Assembly (NCBI RefSeq): GCF_000153125.2 | Contig: NZ_CM002299.1 | Coordinates: 3,885,338-3,949,337 of the forward strand | Direction: 5' to 3' | From: Congregibacter litoralis KT71 | Lineage (GTDB): Bacteria > Pseudomonadota > Gammaproteobacteria > Pseudomonadales > Halieaceae | Length of the DNA stretch: 64,000 nt | Shown: positions 46,247 through 54,511 of the stretch, piece by piece | Layout of the letters: the number at the start of each line of letters is the position of its first letter | Numbering within the stretch: the first letter of the stretch is position 1 | Program-made: the position numbers and the translations under genes | The notes under the pieces: generated by a model | What the model saw: only the letters and a program-made list of their open reading frames with translations | Database searches by the model: none | Told to the model about the DNA's origin: nothing

Positions 46247-47076
46247 TACTCAGTGAGTGGAATCGTGATCTGGCCCGCGCCGTGGGCGCCCTGGGTCGTG
46301 ACACCTTCTTCCCGGCGCTGATCTCCGCCGTGCGGGAGCGGGTCCCCATCGCCTATCCGCAAATCTGGCTTTACCACCGCGACCTCCCGCCCAGCGTGCT
46401 CTACCATGAGATACCACCGGCAGCCGTCGCCTCCCAGATCGACGCCTACCTTGAGGGTCCCTATCGCGAAGATCCTTTTTTTCAGGCCTCCATTAACCGG
46501 CCGAAGAACCGCATTTATTTGCTGTCCCGTCTTACCGCCGGACGCCTGGAATCCTCCAGCTATTACAACGATTACTACGCCGACACGGGCACCGTCGACG
46601 AGGCGATATTTTTATCCCAGCTTCAGGGCGGCAGCGTTATCAATCTGTCGATGATGCGCCTGCCGGAGCAGGGCGCTTTCAACGAGGACGAGTTTCAGCT
46701 CCTCTACTCCCTGGCGGACCCGATTTCAGAATTGTTGCGCATACACAGTGAGTTCGACGCTTTCGCCGTAGAAAACCTCATCCAACCGGGTATTGATCAC
46801 CAGATCGACCTGGCTTTCAGGACCTTTGGCACCTCCCTGCTCTCTCCCCGGGAAAAAGGCGTCCTGGAACTGATGCTGCGAGGCTACGGCACGGACACCA
46901 CGGCCGACCGACTGTCCATCGCCCGGGAGACCGTGCGCCGCCATCGCAAGAGCATTTATCGCAAGCTGGATGTGAATTCGCAAACCGATCTGTTCTCCCT
47001 GTTTCTCAACACCATGTCCTGTCTGGGCGAAGCAGCGGGCGACGATCCTCTGAAGATCTACATGGGCCCCTCCTGA
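46231..47076 (+). CDS. LuxR-family transcriptional regulator
   Basis: 281 residues. The C-terminal 65 carry a LuxR/FixJ helix-turn-helix: LSPREKGVLELMLRGYG, TTADRLSIARETVRRHRKSIYRKLDV. The N-terminal about 200 residues are an unassigned, possibly ligand-binding domain with a conserved look (YHEIPPAAVASQIDAY, EDPFFQASI, EDEFQLLYSLADPI); no receiver Asp motif and no clear autoinducer-pocket signature were seen. It is preceded by four 14-bp repeats that multiply its start. It may control itself or the glutamine-synthetase homologue 94 bp downstream. Confidence 0.85.
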   Translation: MSALTLLSEWNRDLARAVGALGRDTFFPALISAVRERVPIAYPQIWLYHRDLPPSVLYHEIPPAAVASQIDAYLEGPYREDPFFQASINRPKNRIYLLSRLTAGRLESSSYYNDYYADTGTVDEAIFLSQLQGGSVINLSMMRLPEQGAFNEDEFQLLYSLADPISELLRIHSEFDAFAVENLIQPGIDHQIDLAFRTFGTSLLSPREKGVLELMLRGYGTDTTADRLSIARETVRRHRKSIYRKLDVNSQTDLFSLFLNTMSCLGEAAGDDPLKIYMGPS

Positions 47077-47170
47077 CCAGAACCTACGGTGACCAATGCG
47101 GGGCATTGCCGGATGCACGACAGGTGGGAATAGTGCGCCTTGGGGACCTATAACACGGGAAAATAGTTTT

Positions 47171-48517
47171 ATGGCGCTGGAAGTAGACTGGTTTCTGCGC
47201 GCCTACCCCAGGATTTCGATGATTGAGGCGCTGCTGCCTGACAGTAACGGCGTTCTCCGGGGTAAATGGCTGCCGAGGAACAAGCTGGCCAAGGTCTATA
47301 AAGGGGAGCTCAAATTCCCCAAGACCGCTCTTTCTCTCGATATCTGGGGTCGCGATGTTGAAGAGCTGGTGTTTGCCACCGGTGACGAGGACGGTGTGTG
47401 CCTGCCCGTCGAGGGCTCTCTGCTTCCCACCCCCTGGTCCCCGAACCAGCGCCACGGCCAGCTCATGCTCACCATGTTCCGACCCGGCGGCTCCCCCTAC
47501 CTCGGTGATCCCCGCCAGGTCCTCAAGCGGGTGGTCGCCCGCTACCACGCCCGGGGCTGGCGTCCCGTCGTGGCCGCGGAGCTGGAGTTCAGTCTCATCA
47601 AATGGGATGGCAAGCATCCCAGACACAGTGGCGAAAAACCCTACCGGGGCGAACCCATTGGCGGCAACCTCTACGGGTTGGACGTGCTTCAACAGAACCA
47701 GGCCATGCTTGAGCAGATACATCGCGCCTGCCACCTCCAAAGCCTTCCCTTTGATGGTGTGGTGAAGGAATCCGCGCCCTCGCAGTATGAAATCAACATG
47801 CAGCATGTGGACAACCCGGTACTCGCTGCCCGGCAGATTCTGATGATGAAGCACGCCATCAAAGAAATTGCCCAGCAGCATGGCCTGGTCGCGAGCTTTA
47901 TGCCCAAACCCTTTGCAGACGAAGCGGGCAACGGCCTCCACGTGCACTGCAGCGTGATTGACCGAGACGGTAAGAACGTCTTTGACGACGGCACGGAGTT
48001 CGGCACCCCGAAACTACGCCACGCCATCGGCGGCTGCCTGCAGCATATGGCCGACTCTTTCGCCATCTTTGCACCCAGCTTCAACGCCTACCGACGATTT
48101 CAGAAGGGCAGCCACGCGCCCACCACACCCAACTGGGGCTACGAAAACCGCACCGTTGCGGTGAGAGTGCCCGCGGGCAGCAGCAGAGCCCGACGTCTGG
48201 AGCACCGGGTGGCCGGCGCGGATGCCAACCCCTATCTGGTGTTTGCCGTCATCCTCGCTGCCGCCCTGGACGGCATCGAGCGGAACCTCACGCCCAAAGC
48301 ACCCATCAGCGGCGACGGCTACAGCCAGCTGGACGCGGAGGAGCTGCCCATTTACATGCAGGACGCCCTGCGCCTGTTCGGAGAGTCCAGCTTTATCAGT
48401 ACCGCCCTGGGTCCGGAAATGCAGCGGAATTTTGGCCTGACCAAGGCCCAGGAACTGGCGGAATTTCAGCGCCATATCACCAGTCTCGAGTATCACGCCT
48501 ACGTCGAACGACTCTAG
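47171..48517 (+). CDS. Glutamine synthetase homologue, gamma-glutamylpolyamine-type
   Basis: About 448 residues of the glutamine synthetase fold. The metal and ATP-binding blocks are AAELEFSLIKWD, APSQYEINM, GNGLHVHCSV and the C-terminal RTVAVRVPAGSSRARRLEHRVAGADANPY (shown in part), typical of the PuuA/GlnA3 branch that ligates Glu to a polyamine or other amine rather than ammonia. No adenylylation Tyr motif of GlnA is evident. The start MALEVDWFLRAYP at 47171 has a weak GGGAAAA; the frame extends 25 codons farther without support. The rest of a putrescine pathway is not adjacent. Confidence 0.86.
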   Translation: MALEVDWFLRAYPRISMIEALLPDSNGVLRGKWLPRNKLAKVYKGELKFPKTALSLDIWGRDVEELVFATGDEDGVCLPVEGSLLPTPWSPNQRHGQLMLTMFRPGGSPYLGDPRQVLKRVVARYHARGWRPVVAAELEFSLIKWDGKHPRHSGEKPYRGEPIGGNLYGLDVLQQNQAMLEQIHRACHLQSLPFDGVVKESAPSQYEINMQHVDNPVLAARQILMMKHAIKEIAQQHGLVASFMPKPFADEAGNGLHVHCSVIDRDGKNVFDDGTEFGTPKLRHAIGGCLQHMADSFAIFAPSFNAYRRFQKGSHAPTTPNWGYENRTVAVRVPAGSSRARRLEHRVAGADANPYLVFAVILAAALDGIERNLTPKAPISGDGYSQLDAEELPIYMQDALRLFGESSFISTALGPEMQRNFGLTKAQELAEFQRHITSLEYHAYVERL

Positions 48518-48537
48518 CTGACGCTATACTGGGCAGT

Positions 48538-49410
48538 ATGACCCGCTGCCCTTTCACGCTCTGCGCTTCGGCTATTTTTCTTGTCACTCTGCTCTCCAGC
48601 CACGCCAGCCAGAGCGCTCCGCCACACCGGACCGTTGACGCCTGCGCGACGGCCCTGGGGACGCCGTCTTCCGTGGCAGCGGCCCCACTCCCCGGGCTCC
48701 TGCGAATCCGCAGCTGGAACGTCATGAAGTTTGATCTGCCAGGGGCCGAAGAGGAGCTTCGGGATCACATCAGCCACAGTGACCTGATGCTCCTTCAGGA
48801 ATCAGTTCGCGGCCTCAAAGCCGGCTCAGAGACACTTCCCTATCGCTATTTCAGTCCCGGCTACAAACGCGGCGAGGAAGCCACGGGCGTGGAAATCCGC
48901 AGTCGCTTCTCTGCTGATGTCGTCTGTGAACTGCAGTTTTATGAACCCTGGCTCAGAACCCCCAAAGCGGTGAGCGTTCTGCGCCTGCCCTTTCGGGAAG
49001 CCGCAATCCTGCTGATCAATCTCCACGCCATTAACTTCACGCTGACCGTCGACGATTACCGCGCGCAATTCATGGCCTTGAGTCCCCTGATTCGCAGCCA
49101 TACGGGGCCGGCGATCATTGCCGGAGATTTCAATCATTGGAATCCCTGGCGGGAAGAAGCGCTTCTGAGCTGGTCCCGCAACATGGATCTGAACGAGGTC
49201 AGTTTTACCCTCGACTGGCGCAGCCGCCATGTGGGCGCCGCCGTGGATGCCCTGTTTTTACGCGGTTTCGGAGTAGTCGCCCGGGGGGCCTTCCCTACGC
49301 GGCAATCGGATCACCATGCCATCGCCGCCAGCCTTGTGCCCCTCAGGGATTTACCGGCGGGAGAGGCGGATAGTCACGCTCAAGACGCGCAACCAGCGCC
49401 AGGGCACTGA
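48538..49410 (+). CDS. Exported endonuclease/exonuclease/phosphatase-fold protein
   Basis: 290 residues. A signal peptide (LCASAIFLVTLLSSHASQSA) precedes an EEP domain: RIRSWNVMKFD, LMLLQESVR (catalytic Glu), INLHAINF, AGDFNHWNPW (Asp, Asn) and QSDHHAIAASL (Asp-His). These are the Mg-dependent nuclease or phosphodiesterase motifs. Being exported, it may degrade extracellular DNA or cleave phospholipid head groups. Its 3' end overlaps the convergent MATE gene by 68 bp. Confidence 0.87.
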   Translation: MTRCPFTLCASAIFLVTLLSSHASQSAPPHRTVDACATALGTPSSVAAAPLPGLLRIRSWNVMKFDLPGAEEELRDHISHSDLMLLQESVRGLKAGSETLPYRYFSPGYKRGEEATGVEIRSRFSADVVCELQFYEPWLRTPKAVSVLRLPFREAAILLINLHAINFTLTVDDYRAQFMALSPLIRSHTGPAIIAGDFNHWNPWREEALLSWSRNMDLNEVSFTLDWRSRHVGAAVDALFLRGFGVVARGAFPTRQSDHHAIAASLVPLRDLPAGEADSHAQDAQPAPGH

Positions 49411-50695
49411 GCATTCCCAGCACGCCAAACAGAGAAGCGCCCAATACTTCCCCAACCATCAGTCCCCGGGCGCCGTAAAGTGAAGCGCCGAGGTAGGCTG
49501 CGGGCACCACACCCAGGAACACTTTGGCGTAATTGAACAGCGTCGCGAGGTAGGCTCTTCCCAGGTTGTTAAAACTGGCATTGGCTACAAACAGCAGGCC
49601 GTTGAAGGCAAAGGCGCCCACGAGGAAGTGGATGTAAAACGCCAGGAGGTCTGCGGCCAGTTCACTGGCGGTAAAGGCGGCTATCACCAGATCAGAGACC
49701 AACCACAGCAGCACCCAGGCCACGGCGACATAGAGCACGACAAACTTTGAGGCATCGATGAGGGTCTGGCGCACGCGATCATAGCGGCAGGCCCCGGCGT
49801 TCTGTCCCACGATGGGCCCCACGGCGCCGGACACGGCAAACACCACGGCAAAAGCCAGGGGAGCCAGCCGTCCCATAACCGCAGACGCCGCCACGGCGCT
49901 GTCACCAAACTGGGACATCATGCGCAGCAAAAGACTGTTTCCCAGGGGCGTTGCGAGATTGGTGAGCACGGCCGGCACGGCTATTAGCATAATGGCAGGA
50001 GCATCGGCCACGATCATCGCCGGTGATACCCGGGTCGGCAGGCGGTGCTTGAGAAACAGCACATAGGCGGCGTAGCTCACCACCACGACCCGGGAGGCCA
50101 CGGACGCCCAGGCGGCCCCCTCAATCCCCAGGCCGAAGTAAAAGATGAGAATAGGATCCAGCACGGCGTTGGCGCCGGCACCGGCGAGGGTGGCATACAT
50201 GCTACGCCGGGCATCACCCACGGCCCGCAGCCCCGCCGCGAGACTCATACCCAGCACCAGGAGAGGCACCGCGGGCAGCTGAATCCGACTATAGGCCAGG
50301 GCGTAATTCAGGGTGTCACCCGAGGCACCCAGGAGCGCCAGAAGCTCCGGCAACCAGACCCAGGCAATCGCCGCCACCAGGCCCACGGTCAGGGCGTTAA
50401 ACCAGAGCACGGAGCTGCAATAACGCCCGGCCAGAGCCCGGTCCTGATTACCCTCGGCCCGAGCCACCAGGGCCCCGAGGGCTATCTGGAGACCGATGCC
50501 CAGAGAAAGAAGAAAGTAAAGCAGCGTGCCGGCAAAGCCCACGGCGGCCACGAGGCGCTGCTCGCCCAGCATGGTGATAAAAAACATATCTACCACATCG
50601 ACGGTGAACATGGCGATAAGACCAACGGAAGACGCCCCGGTCATCACCAGGACGTGGCGCATGGTCGAGCCCTGAAGGAAGACGGGACCGCTCAA
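49343..50695 (-). CDS. MATE-family efflux transporter
   Basis: 450 residues with about 12 membrane helices in two homologous halves: VDVVDMFFITMLGEQRLVAAVGFAGT in the first, with ALVARAEGNQDRALAGRYC, and NLATPLGNSLLLRMMSQFGDSAVAASAVMGRL in the second (shown in part). It exports cationic drugs or metabolites with Na+ or H+. The start is TTG at 50695 with AAAGG about 6 nt upstream, keeping a normal MATE N-terminus; an ATG at 50662 is possible. The 3' end overlaps the convergent nuclease gene. Confidence 0.9.
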   Translation of the reverse strand: MSGPVFLQGSTMRHVLVMTGASSVGLIAMFTVDVVDMFFITMLGEQRLVAAVGFAGTLLYFLLSLGIGLQIALGALVARAEGNQDRALAGRYCSSVLWFNALTVGLVAAIAWVWLPELLALLGASGDTLNYALAYSRIQLPAVPLLVLGMSLAAGLRAVGDARRSMYATLAGAGANAVLDPILIFYFGLGIEGAAWASVASRVVVVSYAAYVLFLKHRLPTRVSPAMIVADAPAIMLIAVPAVLTNLATPLGNSLLLRMMSQFGDSAVAASAVMGRLAPLAFAVVFAVSGAVGPIVGQNAGACRYDRVRQTLIDASKFVVLYVAVAWVLLWLVSDLVIAAFTASELAADLLAFYIHFLVGAFAFNGLLFVANASFNNLGRAYLATLFNYAKVFLGVVPAAYLGASLYGARGLMVGEVLGASLFGVLGMLSALALVARLERDYPPLPPVNP

Positions 50696-50770
50696 GAGAG
50701 AGGCCTTTCAAGGGTCAAGACTTCCCTCGCAGATCCCGCTAAAATTACCCCTCGCAAACCAGGCAATAGC

Positions 50771-51985
50771 ATGATGAACGAACACTCTTCCCAACCATTG
50801 GCAGCTGAGAATTCGCAATCACCGTCCAAACCGCCGTTGATTCGCGTTAACGCCGTAATCTTTGTGGGATTCCCCATTCTCGCCGCCATCCTAGTCCCTC
50901 TCTGGGGCATCTATGTCGGATTCACCGCCAGCCAGTGGATATGGGCCGTGGTGTTTTTGTATCTCAACGGCCTCGGCATAACCGGTGGCTATCACCGACT
51001 GTGGTCCCACAAGGCCTACAAGGCCCACTGGACCGTTCGCCTTTGGTTTGCTCTCTGGGGTGGTGGCGCGCTGCAAAACAGTATCCTGGTCTGGGCCTCG
51101 GATCATCGTCGACACCATCGACATGTGGACGACAACGATGAAGACCCTTATTCCGCCGGCCGGGGGCTGTGGTTCAGCCACATGGGCTGGATGCTGCGGG
51201 AGTATGCCACCAATGGCGAGGATTTCAGCAATGCGCAGGATTTAATGCGCGACCCCATCGTCATGTGGCAGCACAAACACTATGTGGCGATCACCACCTT
51301 CATGAATCTGGGCGTGCCCATCCTCCTGGGACTGGCACTCGGGGACGTGATTGGCACGGTGCTCCTCGTGGGGCTTCTGCGGCTGGTGGTTAATCATCAC
51401 GTCACCTTCTTTATCAACTCCCTCGCGCATTTCTGGGGCAGCCGGCCCTACACCGAAGAGAACAGCGCTCGGGATAACGGATTTCTCGCCTTTCTCACCT
51501 ATGGCGAGGGCTACCACAACTACCACCACATTTTTCAGACCGATTATCGCAACGGCATTCGCTGGTATCAGTGGGATCCCACCAAATGGATGATCGCGGG
51601 GCTTGCCAAAGTGGGTCTGGCCAAGGACCTTCAGCGGGTACCGGATTTTAGAATCCAGCGCGCCCTCCTGGACATGCAGTTCAAACGCGCTCAGGACTAC
51701 GCGGCGGGACTGGAGGAGAGCCCCCTCACAGCGATCCTGGAACGGGAGTATCAGCTGTTTACCGAGTCGGTCAATCAATGGAAGCAGCTGCAGTCGGCGC
51801 GCTATGAGCGTCATCGCGAGCAATTGGAAGGTGCCGTGGCCGAACGCTACCAGCAACTTCAGGATCGCTGGGAGCAGGCCAAACTGCGCAGTCAGTTCCG
51901 GGAGCTGGAATTCTCTTTGCGGGTGCAAAGAAAGCGCGTACAGGCTCTGGTCAACCAGTGGCAGTTGCCGCCCCTCGCCAATTGA
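50771..51985 (+). CDS. Acyl-CoA (delta-9) desaturase with C-terminal helical extension
   Basis: 404 residues. The di-iron histidine boxes are HRLWSH (75-80), HRRHH (112-116) and HNYHH (249-253), the plan of membrane fatty-acyl desaturases, with four membrane helices. It inserts a cis double bond in saturated acyl chains. The last about 110 residues are charged and helical (QWKQLQSARYERHREQLEG, RYQQLQDRWEQAKLRSQF), a predicted coiled coil beyond the enzyme core. I chose the ATG at 50771; the long frame upstream is antisense to the MATE gene and is not coding. The gene is divergent from the MATE gene with 75 bp between. Confidence 0.9.
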   Translation: MMNEHSSQPLAAENSQSPSKPPLIRVNAVIFVGFPILAAILVPLWGIYVGFTASQWIWAVVFLYLNGLGITGGYHRLWSHKAYKAHWTVRLWFALWGGGALQNSILVWASDHRRHHRHVDDNDEDPYSAGRGLWFSHMGWMLREYATNGEDFSNAQDLMRDPIVMWQHKHYVAITTFMNLGVPILLGLALGDVIGTVLLVGLLRLVVNHHVTFFINSLAHFWGSRPYTEENSARDNGFLAFLTYGEGYHNYHHIFQTDYRNGIRWYQWDPTKWMIAGLAKVGLAKDLQRVPDFRIQRALLDMQFKRAQDYAAGLEESPLTAILEREYQLFTESVNQWKQLQSARYERHREQLEGAVAERYQQLQDRWEQAKLRSQFRELEFSLRVQRKRVQALVNQWQLPPLAN

Positions 51986-52071
51986 CCCAAGGCCGTGGCC
52001 GTGGCGTATAGTGCCTGACCTATTACATCATCCCGGTGGATGCTCAAGGCAAACACCATGACGAGGATCTC

Positions 52072-52578
52072 ATGAGCAACGGTACGAGCGCAGGAACAGG
52101 CGAAGGCATCTATGGCTTTGCACCCCAGGACAAGCAGGGCAATGCAAAGTCTCTGGAAGACTATCGCGGCCAGGTGCTGTTGATCGTCAACACGGCATCA
52201 AAATGTGGCTTCACACCGCAGTTCGCGGGGCTGGAAGCGGTGTATGAGAAGTTTAAAGAGCAGGGCTTTACCATTCTTGGCTTTCCCTGCAATCAGTTCG
52301 GCGGCCAGGACCCCGGCAGCAATGACGAAATCCAGGAGTTCTGCCAGCTGAACTACGGTGTGAGTTTTCCCATGTTTGGCAAAATCGACGTCAACGGCGG
52401 TGACGCCGACCCCCTGTTTGCCCATCTCAAACAGGCCGCCCCCGGCGCCCTGGGCAGCCAGCGCATCAAGTGGAACTTCACCAAATTCCTGATCAATCGC
52501 GAAGGTCAGGTCGTGAAGCGCTATGCACCGACCACCAAGCCCGAGGCCATCGCTGCGGATATTCAGGGCCTTTTGTAG
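52072..52578 (+). CDS. Glutathione peroxidase
   Basis: 168 residues. The active-site Cys45 lies in [11 protein letters not shown] (a Cys enzyme, no selenocysteine codon). [13 protein letters not shown] and WNFTKFL complete the catalytic tetrad (Gln, Trp, Asn). Such bacterial enzymes usually reduce peroxides with thioredoxin or glutathione. GAGG lies 5 nt before the ATG at 52072. The gene is 86 bp downstream of the desaturase, which makes peroxidisable lipids, a sensible pairing. Confidence 0.94.
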   Translation: MSNGTSAGTGEGIYGFAPQDKQGNAKSLEDYRGQVLLIVNTASKCGFTPQFAGLEAVYEKFKEQGFTILGFPCNQFGGQDPGSNDEIQEFCQLNYGVSFPMFGKIDVNGGDADPLFAHLKQAAPGALGSQRIKWNFTKFLINREGQVVKRYAPTTKPEAIAADIQGLL

Positions 52579-52609
52579 TCCGAGCAATCCCCCAAACTAC
52601 AGCCCCGGC

Positions 52610-54193
52610 CTAGTGCTCGCGCGTGGCGCGGAATTGAATATCCGGCCAACGCTCTTCCATGAGGGCGAGGTTGACCCGCGTGGGCGCGAGGTAGCTTAAA
52701 AATCCGCCACCATCGATGGAGAGCTGGTCCGCCGCTTTTTTGCGGAATTCCTCGAGCTTGCGCTCGTCATCGCAGTACACCCAGCGCGCGGTATACACGT
52801 TGATGGGCTCATACATGGCCTCGACCTTGTATTCATCCTTCAGGCGATAGGCGACCACATCAAACTGTAGCTGGCCCACAGCGCCGACGATAAGATCCGT
52901 CGAGCTGATCGGGGCAAACACCTGGGTGGAGCCCTCCTCAGAGAGCTGCTGCAGTCCCTTTTGCAGCTGCTTGGATTTCATGGGATCGCGCAGGCGAATA
53001 CGTCGGAATAACTCCGGCGCAAAGTGAGGAATGCCCGTAAAGCCCAGATCCTCGCCATCGGTAAAGGTGTCGCCGATCTGAATGGTGCCGTGGTTGTGAA
53101 GACCGATGATGTCTCCCGCGATAGCCTCCTCCACCAGCACCCGTTCTCCGGCCTTGAAGGTCACCGCATCGGCGATCTTGATATCCTTAGCCATGCGCAC
53201 ATGGCGCATCTTCATGCCTTTTTCGTAGCGACCCGAGCAGACGCGCATAAACGCGATGCGATCGCGATGCCGTGGATCCATGTTCGCCTGGATCTTGAAA
53301 ACAAAGCCGCTGAAACTGCGCTCGCTCGCCGCCACCTCACGCTCATTGCTGCCCCTGCCCTGGGGTGGGGGCGCCCACTCCACGAAGTTATCGAGCATTT
53401 CCCGTACACCGAAGTTGCCCAGGGCCGTGCCAAAAAACACCGGCGAAAGCTTGCCCGCGAGAAACTTTTCCAGCTCAAATTCATGGCTGGCACCCTTCAC
53501 CAACTCGATCTCGTCCACAAAGTCGTCGTATTCATCACCGAGTAACTGCCGGGCCTCGTCGGAATCAAGCCCCTGAATACGCCTATCCGGTGGTAACACG
53601 GCGTTGTGGCCCCGCTCAAAGCAGTGAAGGGTATCGGTGTACAGATTGTAGACCCCCAGAAAATGCTCCCCCATGCCCATGGGCCAGTTCACCGGCGCGG
53701 CGGCAATGCCCAGCACCTCTTCAATCTCATCGAGGAGCTCGATAGGATCCCGGGTCGGCCGGTCGAGCTTGTTCACAAAGCTGATGATGGGCGTATCTCT
53801 CAGGCGACAGACGTTCATGAGCTTGATGGTGCGGTCCTCAACACCTTTGGCGCCGTCAATAACCATCAAGGCGGAATCCACCGCCGTGAGCGTGCGATAG
53901 GTGTCCTCAGAAAAGTCCTCGTGACCGGGGGTGTCCAGAAGATTCACTATGCGGTCATGATAGGGAAACTGCATGACCGACGATGTCACGGAGATGCCCC
54001 GCTCCTGCTCCATGCTCATCCAGTCGGAGGTGGCGTGAGGCCCTTTTTTACCTTTGACGCTGCCGGCTACGGAGATGGCGCTACCCAGAAGCAGCAGTTT
54101 CTCGGTGATGGTGGTTTTGCCGGCGTCGGGGTGGGAAATGATGGCAAAGGTTCTGCGCTGCGCAACTTGTTGAAGAAAATCACCATCCTGCAT
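52610..54193 (-). CDS. prfC: Peptide chain release factor 3
   Basis: 527 residues, a translational GTPase of the EF-G/RF3 group that ejects RF1 and RF2 after termination. G1 is [13 protein letters not shown]2/G3 are near [10 protein letters not shown] and LDTPGHEDF, and G4 is VNKLDRP. The beta-barrel domains II and III follow. Length and order match E. coli RF3 (529). It is convergent with the peroxidase gene and divergent from the TonB receptor. Confidence 0.96.
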   Translation of the reverse strand: MQDGDFLQQVAQRRTFAIISHPDAGKTTITEKLLLLGSAISVAGSVKGKKGPHATSDWMSMEQERGISVTSSVMQFPYHDRIVNLLDTPGHEDFSEDTYRTLTAVDSALMVIDGAKGVEDRTIKLMNVCRLRDTPIISFVNKLDRPTRDPIELLDEIEEVLGIAAAPVNWPMGMGEHFLGVYNLYTDTLHCFERGHNAVLPPDRRIQGLDSDEARQLLGDEYDDFVDEIELVKGASHEFELEKFLAGKLSPVFFGTALGNFGVREMLDNFVEWAPPPQGRGSNEREVAASERSFSGFVFKIQANMDPRHRDRIAFMRVCSGRYEKGMKMRHVRMAKDIKIADAVTFKAGERVLVEEAIAGDIIGLHNHGTIQIGDTFTDGEDLGFTGIPHFAPELFRRIRLRDPMKSKQLQKGLQQLSEEGSTQVFAPISSTDLIVGAVGQLQFDVVAYRLKDEYKVEAMYEPINVYTARWVYCDDERKLEEFRKKAADQLSIDGGGFLSYLAPTRVNLALMEERWPDIQFRATREH

Positions 54194-54511
54194 TCGGGTC
54201 GTCCTGATTGGTACTCAATTGAGTGGCTGTTGCTACACGGATCATGGTCACCCCTGCTCAAGGGCAGCCTCTGAGCGGCGCATTCTAACGGATAGCCTCT
54301 GCGCTCACTAATCGGTGATGATCCGAGGGGAGTGTCGTTTGCAGTGGAGATTTTTGTGTAGAAATTCACTAAGCACTCTTTAAATGTCCCTAAACACTGC
54401 CTGAACACTCCCTAAACACTCCCTAAACACCGTCAAAAACTTTATAGTTTGCTCTGCCATGATCATCCAGAATCACGGCAACTAACTAAGCAAATAATAA
54501 AAGGTCACTTC
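54194..54511. other. Divergent region between prfC and the second TonB receptor
   Basis: About 318 bp without a gene. It contains the 11-bp repeat array (54387-54430), then an AT-rich stretch (54431-54510) where the receptor promoter should lie. Confidence 0.6.
54387..54430. repeat. 11-bp tandem repeat array upstream of a TonB receptor
   Basis: Four units of TCCCTAAACAC (second reads TGCCTGAACAC) lie at 54387-54397, 54398-54408, 54409-54419 and 54420-54430. The period is about one helical turn, so all units face one side of the DNA, about 80 bp before the receptor start. Confidence 0.9.

Noticed and set aside
50045..50770. Long plus-strand frame upstream of the desaturase
   Set aside because: It is antisense to the MATE gene, has His/Gln-rich composition without any domain, and the desaturase starts at its own ATG.
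52072..52578. Selenocysteine in glutathione peroxidase
   Set aside because: The active-site codon is TGT/TGC (Cys45), with no in-frame TGA.
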